Shown here piece by piece: positions 22,266 through 26,347 of a DNA stretch of 26,347 nucleotides. Origin of the DNA: Clostridia bacterium (GTDB lineage: Bacteria; Bacillota; Clostridia; Oscillospirales; CAG-272); assembly GCA_900753295.1 (NCBI GenBank), contig CAADYQ010000132.1:1-26347 (forward strand), written 5' to 3'. The notes under the pieces were generated by a model. It was not told the DNA's origin, did not search any database, and saw nothing but the letters and a program-made list of their open reading frames with translations. The position numbers and the translations under genes are program-made. The stretch's first letter is position 1; the number at the start of each line of letters is the position of its first letter.

Positions 22266-22823
22266 ATGGATCAAATCAAGATAGGAAAATTTATTGCCGC
22301 TTTGCGGAAAGAGAAGGGCTTGACGCAGGAGCAGCTCGGAGAAAAGCTCGGCGTGACCAACAAAACCGTTTCCCGTTGGGAAAACGGGAACTATATGCCG
22401 GATGTTGAAATGCTGTCGCTGCTGTCAAAGGAATTCGGCGTCAGCATCAACGAGATTCTAAGCGGCGAGCGTCTCGTGGCTGAGGACTTCCGTAAAGCCG
22501 CCGATGATAATCTTGTCACGGCGCTGAACAACAGCACCTTTACGCTGAAAGAGAAGATAGCCTTCTTCAAGAAAAAATGGCGCCGTGAACACATCTCAAC
22601 AATTATTGCATGCACAGTTGCATGGGTCGTTTTAATTGTTGCATTGAAACTTCAGGAAGTTGATGTATATCTCTGCGGCACTGTTGGCGGTATACTTGCG
22701 GTTCTTTATTATGCGGTGCTAAATAATAGAATGATGGCGTATGTGGAGAAGCACGCATATCGATCGGAGCCGGACAAGACGGTCAAAACCGAAAAATCTA
22801 ACCGGTCAACAGACGATTTTTGA
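22266..22823 (+). CDS. XRE-family regulator with membrane segments
   Basis: A 185-aa protein. Residues 7-62 are a Cro/C1-type helix-turn-helix (LRKEKGLTQEQLGEKLGV, NKTVSRWENGNYMPD). A linker helix follows and then two hydrophobic segments at about 115-130 and 136-153 (TIIACTVAWVVLIVALKL and YLCGTVGGILAVLYYAVL), so it is a membrane-tethered transcription factor, a layout common in Clostridia. ATG 22266 is preceded by GGAGG. The palindrome over its own promoter suggests autoregulation. It lies just before the ECF operon but has its own promoter. Confidence 0.9.
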   Translation: MDQIKIGKFIAALRKEKGLTQEQLGEKLGVTNKTVSRWENGNYMPDVEMLSLLSKEFGVSINEILSGERLVAEDFRKAADDNLVTALNNSTFTLKEKIAFFKKKWRREHISTIIACTVAWVVLIVALKLQEVDVYLCGTVGGILAVLYYAVLNNRMMAYVEKHAYRSEPDKTVKTEKSNRSTDDF

Positions 22824-22921
22824 CGCAAGCCCGCGGAGATCGCAGCTGCACCCAAGCAAAAAAACTTGAGAAATTTTCGGTCATAGAGTGGCGCGGGCAC
22901 AAATATTTTCGTTTATTGGGG

Positions 22922-22934
22922 TGAAGGACCTTCA
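22922..22934 (+). promoter_or_regulatory. Small palindrome before the ECF sigma gene
   Basis: TGAAGG (22922-22927) and CCTTCA (22929-22934) form a perfect 6-bp inverted repeat, 25 nt upstream of the sigma factor start. It may be part of the 5' leader or an operator; no consensus promoter is visible beside it. Confidence 0.4.
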
Positions 22935-22959
22935 AACCACCTGAAAGGAGTGTGAGGCA

Positions 22960-23520
22960 ATGGAGGATAAGCAGATCGTTGAACTATATTGGGCGCGCTC
23001 CGAGGCTGCCATTTCCGAAACCGAAAAGAAGTACGGACGGTATTGTCATTATATCGCGTATCAGATCCTTTACGACGATGAGGACGCAAAGGAGGTCGTA
23101 AACGATACATATTTGAAAACGTGGAACAGCATACCCCCGCAGCGCCCCGACCCGTTAAAGCCTTATGTCGGTATGATAAGCCGTCAGCTTGCGCTCGATG
23201 CTTACAAAGAAAGGCACGCGCAAAAGCGCGGCGGCGGGCAGGTGCCGCTTGTTCTTGATGAATTATCGGAGTGTATTCCCGACAGCGACAGCGGTACGGA
23301 TATCGGCGAGAGCGTTGCGCTCTCCGATGCGCTGACCTGTTTTTTGCGGGCGCTGCCGCAAAAAACAAGAAATATCTTTGTGCGCCGCTATTTCTATATG
23401 AGCTCCATCACCGAGATCGCCAAGGATTTTTCCATGAAGGAAAGCAACGTAACTATGCACTTGCTCCGCACCCGAAAGAAATTAGAACGATTTTTGAGAA
23501 AGGAGGGCTTTTACCTATGA
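22960..23520 (+). CDS. ECF-type RNA polymerase sigma factor
   Basis: A 186-aa protein. Sigma region 2 spans about 20-90 (YGRYCHYIAYQILYDDEDA, VNDTYLKTWNSIPP). Region 4 spans about 128-182 (LPQKTRNIFVRRYFYMSS, ITEIAKDFSMKESNVTMHL). A short acidic linker lies between them. It is expected to redirect RNA polymerase to a small regulon. ATG 22960 follows AAAGGAG. Its TGA overlaps the start of the next gene (ATGA), the usual sigma/anti-sigma coupling. Confidence 0.92.
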   Translation: MEDKQIVELYWARSEAAISETEKKYGRYCHYIAYQILYDDEDAKEVVNDTYLKTWNSIPPQRPDPLKPYVGMISRQLALDAYKERHAQKRGGGQVPLVLDELSECIPDSDSGTDIGESVALSDALTCFLRALPQKTRNIFVRRYFYMSSITEIAKDFSMKESNVTMHLLRTRKKLERFLRKEGFYL

Positions 23521-24131
23521 CAAACACAAATTTGATCAACGCTATGGGGCGCATCGACCCCCGCCTGATCGCAGACGCGGCGCCCGACGCCGCGCAGAAG
23601 GGACCCACACATAAAGCGTGGGAAAAATGTGTTTCTGCCGTTGTAGCCGCATGCTTATGCTTAATGATCGCAGGCGCCGCGTACTACTTTGCGGGCAGTA
23701 GCGGCAATGAGCCTTCCGTGATCTATCCGGGATATACGGAAGAATCATCGTTCTATTACAAAGGCGATATATTCGAAAATGGGTTTGCGATCATTACGCA
23801 CGAGGACTTCGGCGAAAATTCGATCACTCTGTTGATCGACAAAAAAACCAACGATACCCTGACCGTAGCCTTCAGAGGCTGGAGGTCCGATAGCCCGGAG
23901 ACGGTGGTCAACGATTTGGCGGATCTGGTTTTGTATGTTGACGGTAAGAAAGCAGGCGCGATCCCCGCGTCCCCCGGCAAATATGAAGTGAAGATCGATT
24001 ATAGCCAATTTGCCTTGAAATGCGATGAGCTTGATCCGTATATGTTCGTTTCGGGCGTTGGATATTTCTGCTTGAACTCCGAAGGATACAAGATCAACGG
24101 GGATGTCGATCCTTCGGATTTGACAGAATAA
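23517..24131 (+). CDS. Putative membrane anti-sigma factor
   Basis: A 204-aa protein. The cytoplasmic N-terminus of about 37 residues (NAMGRIDPRLIADAAPDAAQ) has the style of Firmicutes sigma-binding tails. One membrane segment covers about 39-61 (CVSAVVAACLCLMIAGAAYYFAG). The extracytoplasmic part is beta-rich (SFYYKGDIFENGFAIITH, SITLLIDKKTNDTLTVAF). No zinc-binding HxxxCxxC motif is seen, so this is not a classical ZAS protein. ATG 23517 overlaps the sigma stop by 4 nt, and AGGAGGG precedes it. It probably holds the sigma factor until an envelope signal arrives. Confidence 0.8.
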   Translation: MTNTNLINAMGRIDPRLIADAAPDAAQKGPTHKAWEKCVSAVVAACLCLMIAGAAYYFAGSSGNEPSVIYPGYTEESSFYYKGDIFENGFAIITHEDFGENSITLLIDKKTNDTLTVAFRGWRSDSPETVVNDLADLVLYVDGKKAGAIPASPGKYEVKIDYSQFALKCDELDPYMFVSGVGYFCLNSEGYKINGDVDPSDLTE

Positions 24132-24164
24132 AGCCCGTGATAAATCTATTTATTGAGGTGTAAG

Positions 24165-24521
24165 ATGAAAAAAACAGTAACTGTGGTTGTGCTGATCTGT
24201 ATGTTAGGCTTGGTTTTGAGCGGATGCGGCGATCATTCTGTTTCATTCGGTACTTATCTGAATGAAAATAATGCAGGGGAACAGGTCGTCATCACGCAAA
24301 ACAGCATTCGGTTCGTTAATGTTTCCTTCGATGGATTCAACGATGAATTGCGCCGGGACATGGAAGCGGACCTTCGCCTGACCGATTTTTTGAGTGGTGA
24401 AAATGCCTATACGTTCAAAGACGGCGTTCTGTCGGTCGATATAGGAGCCGCCATGGCTGTATCCTTTGAGTGCGGTAAAGATCATATTATCGTCAACGGG
24501 GAAAAATTCAATTTGCGTTAA
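24165..24521 (+). CDS. Small lipoprotein in the ECF operon
   Basis: A 118-aa lipoprotein. The signal peptide MKKTVTVVVLICMLGLVLSGC places the modified Cys at residue 21. The mature part is acidic and strand-rich (VSFGTYLNENNAGEQVVITQNSIRF ... VSFECGKDHIIVNGEKF), like a small beta-domain lipoprotein with no named family. GAGGTG precedes ATG 24165, and the gap of 33 nt to the anti-sigma gene suggests co-transcription. It may be a member of the sigma regulon or a sensor partner; inference from position only. No clear terminator follows. Confidence 0.8.
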   Translation: MKKTVTVVVLICMLGLVLSGCGDHSVSFGTYLNENNAGEQVVITQNSIRFVNVSFDGFNDELRRDMEADLRLTDFLSGENAYTFKDGVLSVDIGAAMAVSFECGKDHIIVNGEKFNLR

Positions 24522-24564
24522 CGCCCGCCGGGGTGAGAGGGGGCTTGGCAGGGTAGATAAAAAG

Positions 24565-24601
24565 GGACTGCCAAAAACTCAAATTGAGTTTTTGCCAGTC
24601 C
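24565..24601 (-). terminator. Long palindrome, probable leftward terminator
   Basis: The 18-nt arms 24565-24582 and 24584-24601 match with one mismatch around a single central base. On the minus strand the stem is followed by CTTTTTAT. It could stop read-through leftward from the tRNA region toward the lipoprotein gene. Confidence 0.65.
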
Positions 24602-24705
24602 GTGGATCAGTTCGATTCCTTCAAATTTGACGAGCGTGAGAGAAAAAACAATGCCGTAAACCATCAAAAAACGGCTTACGGCGGCGAGGGCTTTGCCCTC
24701 GTGGT

Positions 24706-24733
24706 TTGGCGTTCCCGATGTGATTCTGAACAC
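24706..24733 (-). repeat. Degenerate copy of the tRNA-Arg 3' end
   Basis: The sequence starting TTGGCGTTCCCGA matches the T-arm and acceptor 3' end of the tRNA at 24871-24897, with one substitution and one inserted base over about 27 nt. It lies 165 nt downstream of the tRNA's 3' end. Such copies often mark an attachment site left by an integrated element, though no integrase is in the window. Confidence 0.55.
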
Positions 24734-24836
24734 AGCATTAAGCGAGGGAGTGCGACAGCGGAGCCGTGGGCAGAGATTTCGCTTAATGCCGGACTGCTTT
24801 GCAGTCCGCGAGTGTCCTCACACCCCGGAAAACGAA

Positions 24837-24870
24837 TTCTCCGCCATGCGCAAAGGCGCATGACGGAGAA
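24837..24870 (-). terminator. Terminator-like hairpin of tRNA-Arg
   Basis: Two stacked perfect stems (24837-24843 with 24864-24870; 24845-24851 with 24856-24862) with a single mismatch between them, beginning directly after the CCA end of the tRNA. On the minus strand a TTCGTTTT stretch follows. Confidence 0.65.
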
Positions 24871-24871
24871 T

Positions 24872-24948
24872 TGGCGTTCCCGAGGTGATTCGAACACCCG
24901 ACCTACCGCTTAGGAGGCGGTCGCTCTATCCAGCTGAGCTACGGAAAC
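24872..24948 (-). tRNA. tRNA-Arg (anticodon CCT), CCA encoded
   Basis: On the minus strand all cloverleaf parts are visible: acceptor GTTTCCG with CGGGAAC (one G-T pair), a D-arm with AGCTCAGCTGGATAGAGC, an anticodon stem ACCGC/GCGGT with loop CTCCTAA and anticodon CCT, and a T-arm GGTGTTCGAATCACC. Discriminator G and an encoded CCA close it. It decodes AGG. It is a lone tRNA in this window. Confidence 0.96.
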
Positions 24949-25060
24949 GTATGCATCAATATTCAGTTTTGTGCCGAGCGGTGATCCGGTTGCACGTTAC
25001 GTTATATTATACCACGAAAATCGGTCCGGTGCAATACTTTTGTCCGATTTTTTTGAATTT

Positions 25061-25103
25061 ACGCCCACGGCGCTGTCGATTCTTCCGACAGCGCCGTGGG
25101 CGT
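25061..25103. repeat. Very stable 18-bp hairpin after the permease genes
   Basis: Positions 25061-25078 pair perfectly with 25086-25103 (7-nt loop, GC-rich). It lies 13 nt beyond the stop of the leftward permease gene and should be in its 3' UTR. Neither side has a U-tract directly after the stem, so it may protect the mRNA end or be a Rho-type or processed end rather than a classical terminator. Confidence 0.7.
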
Positions 25104-25116
25104 ATGGTAATTGCCG

Positions 25117-26115
25117 TTATCTTTCTTCTCTGAAATACGAGGATCCGAGAGCGGCGGGGGGCTGATTCTCACGCTTTTTGCGCATGCTTATCACCACAAG
25201 TACGACTATGGTGACGATATAGGGGAGCATTTTGAAAAGCTCCTGAGTGCTGAGTCCGAGTCCGGGGATGTAGTTGTAAACTATATAAAGCGCACCGAAG
25301 AGGAAGGAGCCGAGGATGCCGGTATCCGGCTTCCAGAGCGCGAATATAACGAGCGCGATGGCGAGCCATCCGCGGTCGCCGAAGCCTTCGTTCGACCAGA
25401 CGCCATTGGCGTAGTCCATTACATAATAAAGTCCGCCGAGTCCCGCGATGATGCTTCCGATGCAGGTGGCAAAGTACTTATAGCGGCTCACGTTGATGCC
25501 TGCCGCGTCGGCGGTGGCGGGGCTTTCGCCCACAGCGCGCAGCTCAAGACCAACGCGCGTGCGCTTGAGCATATATGCGGCGACAAGAGCTACGATTATG
25601 GCAAGGTAGGTCATAAAGCCGTATGAGAGAAAGATCTTACCGAACCAACCGAGCTTATCCGCAAACGGGAGCGCTTTTGTAAAGAAGCGGCTGGTGTTGG
25701 TGAGCGCCACCGAAGGTATCTCGCTTTTTGTCAGCTTGACAATGGATGCGCCGAAGAAGTTGCCGAACCCGACGCCGAAGGTCGTTATGGCAAGACCGGT
25801 CACGTTCTGGTTGGCGCGCAGAGTAACGGTAAGGAAGCAATAGAGCAGTCCCATCAGAAGCGAGCCTGCAACAGTGCAGAGGAGCGGGATGAGTATTGCG
25901 GGCAGCGCGCGGATGTCCTCGCGCGAAGCGAGCGAGTTCTCGTAAAGGAATGAGCCGATGACGCCGCTGATGCCGCCGACGTACATGATGCCGGGGATAC
26001 CGAGGTTAAGGTTGCCCGACTTCTCGGTGAGTATTTCGCCGGTAGAGCCGAAGAGCAGGGGAATGCTCTGGACTATCGAGCGCTGTATAAAGGTGATAAG
26101 TATTGCGGTGTTCAT
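25117..26115 (-). CDS. BmpA-type nucleoside/simple-sugar ABC permease
   Basis: A 332-aa integral membrane protein of the branched-chain/ribose permease superfamily, most like the NupQ/YufQ subfamily that imports purine nucleosides. About 8-10 membrane segments are visible. Family marks include EILTEKSGNLNLGIPGIMYVGG near the N-terminus and the cytoplasmic coupling loop RTRVGLELRAVGESPATADAAGI near 190-210. The C-terminus ends in a basic cytoplasmic tail (MRKKRENQ). ATG 26115 directly abuts the stop of the upstream permease gene, with GGGGTG as ribosome site inside that gene. The ATPase and binding protein should lie to the right outside the window. Confidence 0.9.
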   Translation of the reverse strand: MNTAILITFIQRSIVQSIPLLFGSTGEILTEKSGNLNLGIPGIMYVGGISGVIGSFLYENSLASREDIRALPAILIPLLCTVAGSLLMGLLYCFLTVTLRANQNVTGLAITTFGVGFGNFFGASIVKLTKSEIPSVALTNTSRFFTKALPFADKLGWFGKIFLSYGFMTYLAIIVALVAAYMLKRTRVGLELRAVGESPATADAAGINVSRYKYFATCIGSIIAGLGGLYYVMDYANGVWSNEGFGDRGWLAIALVIFALWKPDTGILGSFLFGALYIVYNYIPGLGLSTQELFKMLPYIVTIVVLVVISMRKKRENQPPAALGSSYFREER

Positions 26116-26347
26116 TTACTTCACCCCTTTCTGTGAGTGGCGGAATTTTATCTCGTAATTGATGAAAAATTCGCTGCCTATTATGAAAAACAGAATGATA
26201 CCGGTGATGATGTCCGAGAATGACTGATTGAGGCGGAAGACGGTGGATATCTCGTTTGCGCCCTTTTCAAGGAAGACGAGCAGGAATGAGGTCAGCACCA
26301 TGTAGATGGGGTTGAACTTTGCAAGCCACGATACCATAATGGCGGTG
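26116..26347 (-). CDS. Partner ABC permease (NupP/YufP-like), partial
   Basis: The C-terminal 76 or so residues of a second permease, cut off by the right edge. Readable segments include WLAKFNPIYMVLTSFLLVFLEKG, then a helix FSDIITGIILFFIIGSEFFINYEI and a basic tail. The pattern FNP-x-x-M-x-x-TSFLLVFLEKGAN is typical of the longer permease of BmpA-type nucleoside importers. The frame stays open to position 26347, so the ATG at 26337 is internal. Stop and next start are directly adjacent, so the two subunits are translated together. Confidence 0.85.
   Translation of the reverse strand, partial: TAIMVSWLAKFNPIYMVLTSFLLVFLEKGANEISTVFRLNQSFSDIITGIILFFIIGSEFFINYEIKFRHSQKGVK

Larger units (their letters stand above)
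24522..24871. other. Gene-free, hairpin-rich spacer beside tRNA-Arg
   Basis: About 350 nt with no supported protein gene. It contains a 37-nt palindrome (24565-24601), a GCCGTAA/TTACGGC hairpin (about 24650-24680), CGAGGGC/GCCCTCG (24686-24702), a degenerate copy of the tRNA 3' end (24706-24733), CATTAAGCGA with TCGCTTAATG (about 24735-24788), and GGACTGC/GCAGTCC (24791-24807). The density of palindromes suggests a dispersed repeat element or stacked terminators. Confidence 0.6.

Noticed and set aside
22913..23368. Minus-strand open frame opposite the ECF sigma gene
   Set aside because: Arg/Ala/His-rich antisense shadow without start signals; the sigma factor domains are clear on the plus strand.

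Overview
The window looks like a chromosomal segment of an uncultured, probably gut-associated Clostridia (Oscillospiraceae/Ruminococcaceae-like Firmicutes). The basis is AGGAGG-type ribosome sites, sigma-A promoters with 17-bp spacers, the rimP-nusA-ylxR-ylxQ-infB operon order, a tRNA-Arg(CCT) with encoded CCA, and frequent GC-rich intergenic hairpins. The genetic code is standard. The assignment rests on gene content and style only.

Layout. (1) 84-2125: a leftward DUF6259 glycosidase-like gene ending in a perfect-palindrome terminator. (2) 2296-8092: the translation/transcription operon rimP-nusA-ylxR-ylxQ-infB, started by a strong extended -10 promoter and a leader hairpin. It ends not with rbfA but with a Nudix hydrolase and a terminator. 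(3) 8093-12556: an accessory island. About 850 nt holds no convincing protein gene but has two tandem repeats (42 nt x2 and 49 nt x2.5). Two rightward toxin-antitoxin-like operons follow: a 57-aa antitoxin candidate overlapping a GNAT acetyltransferase, then a Panacea/SocA-domain antitoxin overlapping a 153-aa putative toxin. After these come a leftward zinc-ribbon orphan and a fragment resembling a phage tape-measure protein. (4) 12623-15293: one complete half of a heterodimeric ABC exporter, and a scar at about 14740 where the decapitated other half meets a decapitated regulator of MerR/GyrI type. (5) 15294-21203: a lower-GC run of small rightward orphan genes and broken genes, including two DUF4304-like genes (one broken), lipoprotein, zinc-ribbon and membrane proteins. 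I read it as a store of orphan immunity genes left by polymorphic or contact-dependent toxins: there is a toxin-tail-like remnant, a duplicated gene tail and recurring intergenic hairpins. (6) 21358-24521: an ATC-hydrolase-family gene (leftward), an XRE membrane-linked regulator, and an ECF sigma / anti-sigma / lipoprotein operon. (7) 24522-26347: a hairpin-rich spacer with a degenerate copy of a tRNA 3' end, tRNA-Arg(CCT), and two permease genes of a BmpA-type nucleoside ABC importer, the second running off the right edge.

How it fits together. Regions 1, 2, 6 and 7 are ordinary chromosomal material. Regions 3 to 5 form a plastic accessory zone inserted beside the infB operon, combining TA modules, phage debris, deletions and orphan immunity-type cassettes. 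The most promising unexplained material is the cassette array with its paired-stem intergenic elements, the uncharacterised partner of the Panacea protein, and the promoter-driven 49-nt repeat upstream of the GNAT module. No similarity search or folding program was run; family names come from motif recognition.
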